Positions 34,813-43,550 of a DNA stretch of 51,353 nt are shown in pieces. Location: assembly GCA_947488595.1 (NCBI GenBank), contig CANKZI010000020.1:1-51353 (forward strand). The letters run 5' to 3'. The first letter of the stretch is position 1. Every line of letters begins with the position of its first letter. The position numbers were made by a program, and so were the translations under genes. Under the pieces are notes generated by a model, which was not told the DNA's origin, ran no database searches, and saw only the letters and a program-made list of their open reading frames with translations. Origin of the DNA: Flavobacteriaceae bacterium. Its GTDB lineage: Bacteria; Bacteroidota; Bacteroidia; Flavobacteriales; Flavobacteriaceae.

Positions 34813-36645
34813 TTAAAATTTAAGAGTTAGACTGATATTAAAATTGACGCCAGGCATAGGACGATTGGCAATACTTTCATATTTTTTGTTAAGTACATTT
34901 AGGACAGAAAAACCCAATTTATAGGTTTCATTTTTGTCAAAATTATAGTCAAAAATCAAGTTAAAAATGCTGTAATCTTTGACCACTTTATCAGGATTAT
35001 TATCGGTTTGCGTAAAGACTTTTCCGTTGAACAAATGTTGGCATTGCAACTCAAATTGTCGAAAAGCATACCCAATTGAATTTGTCAATTTGTGGTAAGG
35101 AACATAAATTAATTGTTTATCGATTTCGGTATTCTTTGAATTTGTATAGGCATAAGTTGCATTCCACTCTATCCTATTCGTTCTGATTTTTTTGTGCCAA
35201 TGGAACAAAGTTTCAAAGCCAAAAACCGATACTTTATTGGTGTTTTGAGGTGAAAAAAGTCCACCGTTACCCGGAATCCAACGAATCATGTCCCGAAGAT
35301 TTATATGATAAAATGTTGTTGTGAAACTACAGTCACCCAAAGTGAAGATGTTTCCTATTTCGCCTTGGTAGGCGCTTTCGGGTTTCAAATCGGGATTTCC
35401 TGCTCCTTCCCAATACAAATCATTGAATGTTGGTATTCGGAAATTTCTCGAAAAATTAATCTTCAAACGGTAAAATTTTGCAATTTTAATATTGCTGCCT
35501 ACAACAAACAAAAAAGGATTTTCATAATTGTTGGTTGTTTCCTTTCGTATTCCGAGTTCATATTGCCAATGCTCGCTTACATGGTGAGAAAGTGCAAAAT
35601 TAAAAGAAGCAATTTGTCGCTTTTTTGAAACAATTCCAGATCCTGAACCGTCATTTTGAGTAAAATCTAATACCGTGTTAAATTTCAATTTGTCGAAAAG
35701 TTGGTAGGTCAAATCGTATTTTGCAATGATTGATTTTACTTTTCCATAATTATAGTTACCGTTGTTAATATCCTCGAAATATTGGAACTTTTCTGTGGTA
35801 TAAGCCAATTTCACTTTGGATACGAATCGATTAAAAATCGAACTCCATTCAGTTAAACTTCTGGTATTAAAATCTTTGTATTTTGTTTTTGTATCGGATG
35901 GCGATGCCAAAGAAAAATGCCTTTGTCCATCAAAAACCTGATGGTAACTTTTTATAACATTATTTTTATTGATTTTGTATCCAAAATTGGCACTATAAGT
36001 CGTGTTATAAAACTGTCCATTTTCATTCTTAAAATCCGATTTCAAATAGTCATAATCATTGTCCGACGCCATCCTAGCCACATTAATTTGAGCCACCATT
36101 TTTTTGTTGGATATTTTCAAATCATAATTCCAGCCGAACGTATTAAAACTTCCAAAATTGGCTTGCAAAGTCGAAAGTATGTGCTCTTTAAAAGCAATTT
36201 CATTGTTCAAGTGAATGCTGCCGCCAATGGCACCACTGCCATAAATTGTACTTCCGCCACCAGCACGAACTGCAATCGAATTAAAACTTCGGGTTGTAAT
36301 TGTGTTAAAATCGGTTTGACCCAAAAGCTGCGAGTTGACGTTGATACCGTTCCAAATCACCGCGGTTTGTGCAGCAGACGTGCCTCTAAAAGAAGGCGAA
36401 GCTACCATTCCGAGTCCATTCTCTTTGAAATAAACAACCGAATTATAATTCAAAACTGTTGCCAGAGAAGCGCTATTTTTTTGAATAACGGAATCATTAA
36501 GCGTTGCTACCGATTGCGAGTTAGTGAAGTTTTTGAGTTGTGCGTCGCTAACAATTACTTCGGATAACTCAATAGGAACATGTTGCGCACAAACACATTG
36601 ACACACCAGCGCGAGACAAAACAGCAACCATTTTATTAAAGTCAT
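34813..36645 (-). CDS. btuB: TonB-dependent outer membrane receptor, probable cobalamin transporter
   Basis: A 610-residue receptor with a signal peptide (MTLIKWLLFCLALVCQCVCA). The plug domain lies at about 25-140 (VSDAQLKNFTNSQSVATLND, GMVASPSFRGTSAAQTAVIWNGINVNSQ in part, GGGSTIYGSGAIGGSIHLNN). A 22-strand barrel follows, ending in FNISLTLKF. It takes up substrate across the outer membrane using TonB energy. A cobalamin riboswitch in its leader and the BtuG-like lipoprotein after it make vitamin B12 or another corrinoid the likely cargo. The receptor lacks the N-terminal carboxypeptidase-like extension of SusC proteins. The BtuFCD-type transporter diverges from it. Confidence 0.88.
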   Translation of the reverse strand: MTLIKWLLFCLALVCQCVCAQHVPIELSEVIVSDAQLKNFTNSQSVATLNDSVIQKNSASLATVLNYNSVVYFKENGLGMVASPSFRGTSAAQTAVIWNGINVNSQLLGQTDFNTITTRSFNSIAVRAGGGSTIYGSGAIGGSIHLNNEIAFKEHILSTLQANFGSFNTFGWNYDLKISNKKMVAQINVARMASDNDYDYLKSDFKNENGQFYNTTYSANFGYKINKNNVIKSYHQVFDGQRHFSLASPSDTKTKYKDFNTRSLTEWSSIFNRFVSKVKLAYTTEKFQYFEDINNGNYNYGKVKSIIAKYDLTYQLFDKLKFNTVLDFTQNDGSGSGIVSKKRQIASFNFALSHHVSEHWQYELGIRKETTNNYENPFLFVVGSNIKIAKFYRLKINFSRNFRIPTFNDLYWEGAGNPDLKPESAYQGEIGNIFTLGDCSFTTTFYHINLRDMIRWIPGNGGLFSPQNTNKVSVFGFETLFHWHKKIRTNRIEWNATYAYTNSKNTEIDKQLIYVPYHKLTNSIGYAFRQFELQCQHLFNGKVFTQTDNNPDKVVKDYSIFNLIFDYNFDKNETYKLGFSVLNVLNKKYESIANRPMPGVNFNISLTLKF

Positions 36646-36652
36646 AATCTCT

Positions 36653-36674
36653 GAACCTTTTTTCCCGAAGGTTC
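36653..36674 (-). promoter_or_regulatory. hairpin between riboswitch aptamer and btuB start
   Basis: On the minus strand GAACCTT pairs perfectly with AAGGTTC around an 8-nt loop. It ends 7 nt before the btuB ATG and has no U-run, so it could act on translation initiation as part of the expression platform. It may also be a passive leader structure. Confidence 0.5.
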
Positions 36675-36690
36675 GATATTAGTTATAATT

Positions 36691-36893
36691 AAGGCAGGTC
36701 TCCTGGCTTGCGTCTTGTTGTTGACCTTCCCATTCTGATTTTGGATTCGCGAGTGAAATCTGAAATCCAAAACTTCAAACAGTGGTTTTGTAGAAACAAC
36801 AAGCTTGATAGCTTACAGTTGCGGGAACAGCTTTGGTTTTTGAACCAAATTCCCTTTTAATGTGATTTATAGTAATCAAAATCACAACCTCAA
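36691..36893 (-). ncRNA. cobalamin riboswitch
   Basis: Read on the minus strand, the leader carries the conserved elements of the adenosylcobalamin aptamer in order: AAAAGGGAA, a GGT/ACC-closed stem, the B12 box neighbour AAAGCTGTTCCCGCAACTGT, CCACTG, GGGAAGG, and the final GCCAGGAGACCTGCC. Together these are diagnostic. Bound cobalamin normally switches off downstream expression, so btuB and the BtuG-like gene should be repressed when B12 is abundant. Ends are approximate. The divergent btuF-type gene on the plus strand is not covered by it. Confidence 0.95.
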
Positions 36894-36901
36894 TTCGGAT
36901 G

Positions 36902-36933
36902 CAAATATAGAAATTGAAATCGAAACCGTTCAA
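36902..36933 (-). promoter_or_regulatory. promoter of the riboswitch-btuB transcript
   Basis: Minus-strand TATATTTG (complement of 36902-36909) fits TAnnTTTG, and a TTG (complement of 36931-36933) stands 21 bp upstream, an optimal Bacteroidota -33/-7 pair. It fires straight into the aptamer. Confidence 0.75.
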
Positions 36934-37005
36934 AATATAATTTTATTATTAAAAAATAAAAACACTATAAAAATCCGTCTTATCACTAAAAATCAGAATT
37001 ACCAT

Positions 37006-37013
37006 TATATTTG
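37006..37013 (+). promoter_or_regulatory. candidate -7 box for the btuF-type gene
   Basis: TATATTTG matches TAnnTTTG, 21 bp before the ATG at 37035. No TTG is seen at the ideal -33 spacing, so confidence is limited. Confidence 0.45.
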
Positions 37014-37034
37014 CAGTGCTTCAAAAACCAAATC

Positions 37035-38177
37035 ATGAATATTTTTTTTCAGAAAATAGCACTTATATTTATTTTAATTACGTTCATTGGATGCAAAAAT
37101 AATGACCAAAATCATGGTGTTTCAAAATCAAAAATCGCAAATGCGGTTGCTTATGCCAAAGGTTTTTCTATTTATAAACATGAAGGTTTTTCGGTTTTAA
37201 AAGTGGTCACTCCATGGCCAAAAGCAACTAAAACATATACTTATATTCTGAAAGAAAAAAACGGAGTTATTCCGGATAGTCTAAAAAATTTCACAACGAT
37301 TAATGTACCAATTCAATCGATTGTCGTCACTTCTACTACACACATTCCATCATTAGAAATGCTGGGCGTTGAAAACACATTGATTGGTTTTCCTAACACA
37401 AGTTATATTTCTTCTGAAAAAGTACGTCGATTAATCGATGCTAAAAAAGTACGCGAATTGGGAAGCAATCAAAGTTTGAATACCGAAATCATTATCGATA
37501 TGGCGCCTGATGCAATCATAGGTTATGGTATAGATAATAACAATCCTACTTTAGATAATTTACAAAAAAGTGGTTTGAAAGTTTTGCTGAATGGCGATTG
37601 GAACGAACAATCACCACTAGGAAAAGCCGAATGGATTAAGTTTTTTGGCAGTTTATACGGATTAGAAAATCGAGCCAATATGCTTTTTTCAGAAATAGAA
37701 AAAGAGTACAATAACACTTTGGCGCTGGCAAAAAATGCGGCAAAAAAACCAACCGTTTTGGCAGGAGCAATCTATGAAAACCAATGGTTTTTACCACAAG
37801 GTAATAGTTGGGGCGCTTTGATTATAAAACAAGCTGGAGGACATTATTTGTGGGAAGAAACCATCGGAAGCGGTAGTTTGTCTTTGCCCTTTGAAGTTGT
37901 TCTTGAAAAAGCGAAAAATGCTGATTTTTGGATAGGACCTGGACAGTTTACTTCTTTGAAAGAAATGATCGAAAGTAATTCACATTATGAACAATTTGAT
38001 TCTTTTAAGAACAAAAATATTTATTCATTTAGTACCAAAAAAGGAAAAACGGGTGGCGTGATTTATTATGAACTTGCCCCTAACCGCCCCGATTTAGTAT
38101 TGAAGGACATGCTTAAAATAGTACATCCCGAATTGTTACCCAATTACCAATTGTTCTTCTTCGAAAAATTAAAATAA
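37035..38177 (+). CDS. ABC transporter substrate-binding lipoprotein, probable cobalamin (BtuF-type)
   Basis: A 380-residue lipoprotein from the ATG at 37035 (lipobox LITFIGC, Cys20). Its class III binding-protein fold is shown by VPIQSIVVTSTTHIPSLEMLGVENTLIG (in part), VRELGSNQSLNTEIIIDMAPDAIIGY, the long linker helix and YFLPQGNSWGALIIKQAGG-like late motifs. Such proteins serve Fe-siderophores, haem or cobalamin. Placement back to back with the riboswitch-controlled btuB and in front of a FecCD permease and ATPase favours cobalamin. It sits 1 bp before the permease start and belongs to a three-gene operon. An iron role cannot be excluded. Confidence 0.85.
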   Translation: MNIFFQKIALIFILITFIGCKNNDQNHGVSKSKIANAVAYAKGFSIYKHEGFSVLKVVTPWPKATKTYTYILKEKNGVIPDSLKNFTTINVPIQSIVVTSTTHIPSLEMLGVENTLIGFPNTSYISSEKVRRLIDAKKVRELGSNQSLNTEIIIDMAPDAIIGYGIDNNNPTLDNLQKSGLKVLLNGDWNEQSPLGKAEWIKFFGSLYGLENRANMLFSEIEKEYNNTLALAKNAAKKPTVLAGAIYENQWFLPQGNSWGALIIKQAGGHYLWEETIGSGSLSLPFEVVLEKAKNADFWIGPGQFTSLKEMIESNSHYEQFDSFKNKNIYSFSTKKGKTGGVIYYELAPNRPDLVLKDMLKIVHPELLPNYQLFFFEKLK

Positions 38178-38178
38178 A

Positions 38179-39210
38179 GTGCAAAAAAACAATCGAAATA
38201 CTGTTGTGTTTTTACTACTCGCTTTGGGTACCGTATTTTTATTTTTAGTTAATATTAGTTTTGGATCGGTAGCAATTCCGGTAAAAGAAGTAATAAAAAG
38301 CTTAACTAGACAAGAAAATACAAAAGCAACGTGGGATTATATAGTTATTAATTATCGATTACCAAAAGCCATAACCGCAGTTTTGGTCGGAATGGGATTG
38401 TCGATTAGTGGCTTGTTAATGCAAACTTTATTTCGAAATCCATTGGCAGGTCCTTATGTATTAGGTTTGAGTTCGGGTGCTAGTTTGGGTGTTGCTTTAG
38501 TAATTTTAGGTACTGGATTTTTACCCGTATTTTTAGGAATCTTTTTACTTTCTTCTTACGGAATCATTTTGGCCTCGTGCATCGGTAGCTTTTTGGTATT
38601 GTTGTCAGTTTTATTTGTCGCACAAAAACTCCGCGATACCATGGCAATCTTAATTGTAGGATTGATGTTTGGAAGCTTTTCTAGTGCTTTTGTTGGTGTT
38701 TTGACCTATTTTAGCACGGCAGAACAATTGCAGAAATTTACTTTTTGGTCATTTGGCAATTTGGGTAATTTGTCTTGGACTGCAATTTTACTACTTTCTA
38801 TTTGTGTTATAATAGGATTAGTATTGAGTATTTTTAGTCTAAAATCACTCGACACTTTACTTTTAGGCGAGAATTATGCCAAAAGTCTCGGTTTGAATTA
38901 TAAAAAAATGCGGTTCATTATTATTTTTGCAACCAGCATTTTAGCAGGAAGTATAACCGCATTTGCTGGACCAATTGCCTTTGTTGGATTGGCCGTGCCA
39001 CATATCGCAAAAATGGTATTCAATACGAGCAATCATGCTGTTTTGTTTTGTGGTACTTTGCTTTTTGGCGCGATTATTATGCTCTTTTGCGATAGCATTT
39101 GTCAATTGCCTGGAACCGATTTGACTTTGCCAATTAACGCCATAACTTCTATAATTGGCGCGCCGGTTGTGATTTGGCTTTTGGTACGAAAACCTAAAAT
39201 GATGGCCTAA
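38179..39210 (+). CDS. FecCD family ABC permease, probable cobalamin (BtuC-type)
   Basis: A 343-residue integral membrane permease with about nine to ten hydrophobic helices. The FecCD hallmarks are YRLPKAITAVLVGMGLSISG near residue 60, LMQTLFRNPLAGPYVLGLSSGASLG (in part), the coupling segment LGLNYKKMRFI near 235, and AFAGPIAFVGLAVPHIAKM near 262. It begins with GTG at 38179, one base after the stop of the binding-protein gene. Its own stop overlaps the ATPase start (TAATG), a sign of translational coupling. BtuC, FecCD and FhuB are hard to separate by sequence; context favours B12. Confidence 0.9.
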   Translation: MQKNNRNTVVFLLLALGTVFLFLVNISFGSVAIPVKEVIKSLTRQENTKATWDYIVINYRLPKAITAVLVGMGLSISGLLMQTLFRNPLAGPYVLGLSSGASLGVALVILGTGFLPVFLGIFLLSSYGIILASCIGSFLVLLSVLFVAQKLRDTMAILIVGLMFGSFSSAFVGVLTYFSTAEQLQKFTFWSFGNLGNLSWTAILLLSICVIIGLVLSIFSLKSLDTLLLGENYAKSLGLNYKKMRFIIIFATSILAGSITAFAGPIAFVGLAVPHIAKMVFNTSNHAVLFCGTLLFGAIIMLFCDSICQLPGTDLTLPINAITSIIGAPVVIWLLVRKPKMMA

Positions 39211-39995
39211 TGAAAAATGACACCATTCTAAAAACAGACCAGCTCGCTATTGGTTACGATTATAAAAAAGAGTATAACATTATAGGTGCAAACATCAATA
39301 TCGAATTACAAAAAGGAAAATTGATTGCACTAATTGGCGCTAATGGCATAGGAAAATCAACGCTATTGCGCACGTTAACGGGCATTCAAAAACCTATTTT
39401 GGGAACTGTTTTTTTAGAAGAAAAGTCCATTCAAAATTATACCGCTTTGGCTTTAGCTAAAAAATTAAGCATTGTATTGACCGAAAAATTACCGCCCAGC
39501 AATTTGACTGTTTTTGATCTTGTCGCCCTTGGAAGACAACCTTTTACCAATTGGATTGGTCAATTGACATTCACCGATATTAAAAAAATAAATGAAGCCA
39601 TAACGCTCACTAATATTGAAAATTTTATCCATAAAAAGCATTACGAAATTAGCGATGGTCAATTACAAAAAGCACTCATAACGAGAGCATTGGCGCAAAA
39701 TACCGACTTGATCATTTTGGATGAACCAACGACGCATTTGGATTTATTGCACAAAGTCAATCTTTTAAAACTATTAAAAAAATTGACGCAGGAAACCAAT
39801 AAATGCATTTTATTTTCGACGCATGATATCGATTTGGCCATTCAAATAAGTGACGAAATGATTGTAATGACAGATAAAAAAATAATACAAGACGCACCTT
39901 GTCAATTGATTAGTAAAGGTGTTTTTTCTGAATTATTCCAACATGAAAACATTACATTTGATTCACAGAAAGGGAAATTTAACATTCAAAATTAA
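39210..39995 (+). CDS. ABC transporter ATP-binding protein, probable cobalamin (BtuD-type)
   Basis: A 261-residue ATPase: Walker A GANGIGKST near residue 43, Q-loop region, signature ISDGQLQKALITRALAQ near 148 (Asp replaces the usual Gly of LSGGQ), Walker B LIILDEPTTHLDLL and the switch histidine in FSTHDIDLA near 207. Members of this subgroup energise import by FecCD-type permeases. It ends the btuFCD-like operon, with no later gene on this strand for 2.7 kb. Confidence 0.9.
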   Translation: MKNDTILKTDQLAIGYDYKKEYNIIGANINIELQKGKLIALIGANGIGKSTLLRTLTGIQKPILGTVFLEEKSIQNYTALALAKKLSIVLTEKLPPSNLTVFDLVALGRQPFTNWIGQLTFTDIKKINEAITLTNIENFIHKKHYEISDGQLQKALITRALAQNTDLIILDEPTTHLDLLHKVNLLKLLKKLTQETNKCILFSTHDIDLAIQISDEMIVMTDKKIIQDAPCQLISKGVFSELFQHENITFDSQKGKFNIQN

Positions 39996-40355
39996 TCTTC
40001 ACCTTTTAGTAAATTAATACTTATTTATGTCAAATCATCGTTAGAAAATTGCCTGAAAAAGTTGCAATCCACTCACAGACCGACTTCGACACAAACAGCA
40101 TGCAATACTGCAATTTCTACAATATATTGAGATGAAAAACTAGCATTAACTTCATAAGCCCTAGCCCTGTTTTTCCAAAATTAGACGCTAATAAATGTGG
40201 CGCAATCGTATACAATTCAATCAATAACAAACCTAATTTTATACAATAAATAAACTACAGCTGCTGTGACTAACCATCCAAATATTTGAAAATAGTGCTT
40301 CGAAGTTGTGCCTTTTCAATCCTATTAAAAACGATTAAATTTTAAAAAACTGAAG
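39996..40355. other. 360-bp gene-free interval
   Basis: This lies between the convergent ATPase and TrmL-like genes. I find no open frame of gene quality, no clear terminator hairpin with a T-run, and no RNA gene. Short broken frames on both strands may be old coding remnants, but none is recognisable. Confidence 0.5.
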
Positions 40356-40811
40356 TTACAACTCTAGCGAAAGCTGCCTTTTTGCTTCACCAATGGCAAA
40401 AGCGACCGAATTGGCGAGATTGTAACTTCTAACCAAAGGTGATATCGGAATGATCAAGTGGTTGTTGAACATAGCCAATATTTCGGTACTTAAACCAACA
40501 CTTTCTTTACCAAAAACCAACCAATCACCTTCTTTAAATTCTTCTTTTAGATAGGACTTTTCGGCATGAGAACTAAACAGAAAAACACGCGAAAGATCTG
40601 GAATTTGCGCTTTCCATTCGGCTACATTTTGGTATTCTCGCCAATCCAAATGTACCCAATAATCCAAACCAGAGCGCTTGAGATTTTTATCGGTAATTTG
40701 AAATCCAAATGGATGAACCAAGTGAAGTCGGTTTTGGGTTCCAACGCATAATCTTCCAATATTTCCGGTATTATTTGGGATTTCGGGTTCTATTAAAACA
40801 ATATTGAGCAT
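40356..40811 (-). CDS. trmL: tRNA (cytidine/uridine-34-2'-O)-methyltransferase, SPOUT family
   Basis: A 151-residue SPOUT (trefoil-knot) methyltransferase that adds a 2'-O-methyl group to the wobble base of leucine tRNAs using SAM. It has all three knot motifs: EPEIPNNTGNIGRLCVGTQNRLHLV near residues 8-32 (in part), LVFGKESVGLSTEIL near 93-107, and IPISPLVRSYNLANSVAFAIGEAKRQ near 117-142 (in part). The length is normal. It lies 13 bp downstream of the RluE-like gene on the same strand, giving an RNA-modification pair. Confidence 0.93.
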   Translation of the reverse strand: MLNIVLIEPEIPNNTGNIGRLCVGTQNRLHLVHPFGFQITDKNLKRSGLDYWVHLDWREYQNVAEWKAQIPDLSRVFLFSSHAEKSYLKEEFKEGDWLVFGKESVGLSTEILAMFNNHLIIPISPLVRSYNLANSVAFAIGEAKRQLSLEL

Positions 40812-40824
40812 AGTATTTGGTATT

Positions 40825-41394
40825 TTATTCTATTTGAAATTCATTGACTTCGATGGCAGTTCCAGAAGGCAAATTGTTTAAAAAAATATTTCCGATTCTG
40901 ATTCGCACCAACCTTAATGTAGGAAATCCGACTGCAGCTGTCATTTTTCTAACTTGGCGAAATTTTCCCTCATTGATGGTAATCGAAATCCAACTTGTCG
41001 GTCCGTGGCGGTCATCACGTATCTTTTTTCCGCGTGACGGGAAATTTGGATCATCGTCTAAGATAAAAGATTTACAAGGTTTTGTCAAATATTTCTTACC
41101 GTCAAAACCAATTAAAACGCCTGCTTCTAGCTGATGGATTGCAGTCTGATTGATCAATCCATCAACTTGCACATAATATTCTTTGTCAACTTTTTTGCTT
41201 CGCACTAGTTCGCTGATCATGCCATCGGTTGTCAAAAGCAATAAACCTTCGGAATCTTCATCCAATCGACCAATCGCCATTGTACCAGTAGGAAAATCAT
41301 ACAATTCGCCTAATAATTTTTTATTTCTTTTTAATTCATATACAAATTGGCTGAGATAGCCATACGGCTTATGAACAATAAAATGACGATGCAT
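40825..41394 (-). CDS. pseudouridine synthase of the RluE/RsuA group
   Basis: A 189-residue RsuA/RluE-type enzyme that isomerises a specific uridine in rRNA to pseudouridine. The catalytic segment is GRLDEDSEGLLLLTTDG at about residues 42-58, with the nucleophilic Asp in RLD. Other marks are FIVHKPYGYLSQF at the start and INEGKFRQVRKMTAAVGFPTLRLVR near 145-170 (in part). There is no N-terminal S4 domain, which points to the short RluE form (23S rRNA helix). The neighbour is a TrmL-like gene. Confidence 0.9.
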   Translation of the reverse strand: MHRHFIVHKPYGYLSQFVYELKRNKKLLGELYDFPTGTMAIGRLDEDSEGLLLLTTDGMISELVRSKKVDKEYYVQVDGLINQTAIHQLEAGVLIGFDGKKYLTKPCKSFILDDDPNFPSRGKKIRDDRHGPTSWISITINEGKFRQVRKMTAAVGFPTLRLVRIRIGNIFLNNLPSGTAIEVNEFQIE

Positions 41395-41418
41395 TTGTTT
41401 GTGTTTTTACAAAAATAA

Positions 41419-41447
41419 AAAAGACTGCCCTATTCTGACAGTCTTTT
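41419..41447 (-). terminator. intrinsic terminator of the DUF4476 gene
   Basis: AAAAGACTG pairs with CAGTCTTTT around an 11-nt loop. Read on the minus strand it is followed by a short U-rich stretch. It lies 19 bp after the DUF4476 stop codon and 24 bp before the RluE-like start. Confidence 0.75.
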
Positions 41448-41466
41448 GTTATTATAATTTTTAAAA

Positions 41467-42411
41467 TTATTGTCGGCTTTGAACATAGTCAGACAGTGCG
41501 TCAACATTACTGCTGAATGAAAATATTTCGTTTAGCTTAAAGTAATTTCTTTGTTCGGTACAAAAATCATAAGCATACTTTGCAAAATCTAATTTGTTGT
41601 CTTCAAAACTAAATGTATTGGCAATTTGAATAATTTGGTTCACATTCAGACAATTTGCGTTGATTACTTGTTTGGCTGTTTTAAGTCTAGTATCTTCAAA
41701 ACTTTGTTTTTCAATAGTTGACAAAGCGGCATTAAAATTACCAGAAGTCATGCAAGAAATACCGTTGCATCCTCGTGGTGCATTGTCATAATTATCGTTA
41801 TAATCATGATTAGAATTGGTTGAAGTTGTCGTGGTAGTTTGCGTTATTACTCCGCCTCCGAGCGCATCGTTAACGGAAACACCCATACTAATTCCGCCAA
41901 TATTAAGACCAACATTAACACCACCTGCTTGAGTAGTAGTTGTAGTGGTTTGGGTTACTCCGCCTCGAACCGGATTTGAATTATTAACAACAATTTCTCG
42001 TGGTTGACCATAATGCACTACGTGAACATTTGAAGGTGGAATAAAATCAGGTTGCACTGGAATAGCAGAAAAATAATTCATTTTCATTTTTCCAGCTTTA
42101 TTTTTATCTCTTTTAATTTTATAAGTTACATCAGAAAAAATACCGTCAACATCGGTAAGCATCAAATTATTTTTTGAAATTTCTCCTAATGATTTATTTT
42201 CAAATATAACTTTTGCATTATAGTACGGTTGGTTTAAATCTTCAACTCGCAAATTGGCTTGAGGCATATCGTTTATCAATTCTCCATTTAAAACCAATTG
42301 AAATCTGTCGCCATCTTCAGAAAAAATGGTCAAATGCCCAACTGGAAGTATTTGTGCAGAAGCAAAAACGGAAAACAATAAAAAGATAAAAATCGTAATT
42401 TTCTTATTCAT
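41467..42411 (-). CDS. DUF4476 domain-containing exported protein
   Basis: A 314-residue protein with a signal peptide (MNKKITIFIFLLFSVFASAQ). An N-terminal beta-rich domain to about 140 (LTIFSEDGDRFQLVLNGELI) is followed by a Thr-rich and Gly-rich linker containing two TQTTTTTT-type tracts. The DUF4476 domain is at about 225-314: FNAALSTIEKQSFEDTRLKTAKQVI (in part), FSFEDNKLDFAKYAYDFC and SNVDALSDYVQSRQ. DUF4476 is a helical repeat domain found widely in Bacteroidota, with no established function. It has its own terminator and probably its own promoter in the 310-bp divergent gap upstream. Confidence 0.88.
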   Translation of the reverse strand: MNKKITIFIFLLFSVFASAQILPVGHLTIFSEDGDRFQLVLNGELINDMPQANLRVEDLNQPYYNAKVIFENKSLGEISKNNLMLTDVDGIFSDVTYKIKRDKNKAGKMKMNYFSAIPVQPDFIPPSNVHVVHYGQPREIVVNNSNPVRGGVTQTTTTTTQAGGVNVGLNIGGISMGVSVNDALGGGVITQTTTTTSTNSNHDYNDNYDNAPRGCNGISCMTSGNFNAALSTIEKQSFEDTRLKTAKQVINANCLNVNQIIQIANTFSFEDNKLDFAKYAYDFCTEQRNYFKLNEIFSFSSNVDALSDYVQSRQ

Positions 42412-42721
42412 AACTTATTGGATTTAGAATTTTTGATAAATATAAAACAGCTATATGGTAAGTCAAAATTAGGCCAAAACTTTAAGAATAAAAAAACAAT
42501 TTAAATTATTTTCTAATGTTAATCCGTCATAATTAATTTACAGGGCATAAAATGAAATGCTAAATCTTTGTTTATTAGAAAATTAAAATTCGTAAATAAA
42601 ATAATTTTACTCGAAATATTATTTTTACTGTTACCTTTTTTTATGCAAAAGCAAAGTTAAACTAGGTTTTAATTTGATTTTAAAATTGTACTTGGGAAAA
42701 AAGAAATTAAAATTTAAAGTT
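42412..42721. other. 310-bp divergent intergenic region
   Basis: This lies between the divergent DUF4476 gene and the small acidic protein gene and should contain both promoters. No clear TAnnTTTG/TTG pair, repeat or RNA gene stands out. It is strongly AT-rich. Confidence 0.45.
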
Positions 42722-43051
42722 ATGAAAAAAGATTTAGGTTCAAAGAAGATGAATAATGAAGAAAAAGTAAATGAAGGAAATCTTATCGACAATATTTTGG
42801 AAAATCAAGAAAATGAGCCCGAAACGCTTCATCCCGAAATCGAAACAGATAAACAAGGGCGCACAAAAGTTGTGCACCGTATGCGCAAAACCATCGATGC
42901 ATTGAGCGAATCAAAAACCATTAATGCCGAAAAAGCACTCGGAAAAACAATAGAGAATAAGGATAGAAATTCAGATATCACATCCAATCGTTATCCGAAT
43001 TCGCATCCTGAAAATCAAGAAAATAGAGGCAATATCGAATTGGATAAATAA
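42722..43051 (+). CDS. small charged cytoplasmic protein of unknown function
   Basis: A 109-residue, highly charged protein rich in Glu, Asn and Lys with no signal peptide or membrane segment. The only ordered-looking part is HPEIETDKQGRTKVVHRMRKTIDALSESKTINAEKALGKT (in part), which should form one or two helices. The rest appears disordered. I chose the ATG at 42722, which follows a purine-rich stretch; the frame is open 16 codons further up. No family recognised. It is followed by a pair of small membrane proteins. Confidence 0.6.
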   Translation: MKKDLGSKKMNNEEKVNEGNLIDNILENQENEPETLHPEIETDKQGRTKVVHRMRKTIDALSESKTINAEKALGKTIENKDRNSDITSNRYPNSHPENQENRGNIELDK

Positions 43052-43157
43052 GTTAAAGAAAACAAAATTATACAAGATTAACACCAAATTATGTAAAGTG
43101 ATCTTTAAGCGATATGTGTAATTTAGTAATATAATTACCAACCTAAAAATCATCAAT

Positions 43158-43433
43158 ATGAAAGTTCTAATACTGTTGTTATCGCTACTCGTTTTTGGTG
43201 CGTCAGGTTACTTTTTTGTAAAAGATTTGACGTATGCAACAGAAATCAACTACCTTATTTATATGAGTTTACTGGTAGTTCTAATGTTAATTTGTATTGT
43301 TGGTATATTGATTAGCCTACCATTAATTTTAAGACAAAGAAATAAAGTGAAACATCTGATTTACAACAGCTATTCTAATAAAAGAATTAAGAATGATAAT
43401 TTTGATCGTAATTTTAAGATGTATAAAGTCTAA
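43158..43433 (+). CDS. two-helix small membrane protein (tandem copy 1)
   Basis: A 91-residue protein with two transmembrane helices (MKVLILLLSLLVFGASGYFF and YMSLLVVLMLICIVGILISL) joined by a short loop, KDLTYATEINYLI, and a basic, probably cytoplasmic tail. It is a paralog of the next gene: MKxxxLLLSxxVF, VxDxxYxxE(V/I)N, IYMxLLVVL and VGILI are shared. No known family. It has its own terminator. Confidence 0.7.
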   Translation: MKVLILLLSLLVFGASGYFFVKDLTYATEINYLIYMSLLVVLMLICIVGILISLPLILRQRNKVKHLIYNSYSNKRIKNDNFDRNFKMYKV

Positions 43434-43452
43434 AATAATGTAAATAGATAAG

Positions 43453-43480
43453 AAACGATTTTTGAAGTCGTTTTTTTTTT
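43453..43480 (+). terminator. terminator of tandem small membrane gene 1
   Basis: AAACGA pairs with TCGTTT across a 9-nt loop and is followed by ten T. It starts 20 bp after the stop codon. The following gene copy ends in a similar hairpin. Confidence 0.75.
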
Positions 43481-43550
43481 GAAATCTAGTTACGCAATAA
43501 TAACGGAAAAATAACGTTGTTTTATGTAGAAATATATAAAAAATCTTGTT

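Noticed and set aside
35917..36567. 216-codon open frame on the plus strand
   Set aside because: It is antisense to btuB, which has a full receptor sequence, signal peptide and riboswitch; the composition (Ile/Asn/Arg/Cys) is that of a shadow frame.
36900..37034. second cobalamin riboswitch for the btuF-type gene
   Set aside because: Only 135 bp lie between the divergent promoter and the start codon, and none of the aptamer boxes occurs on the plus strand.
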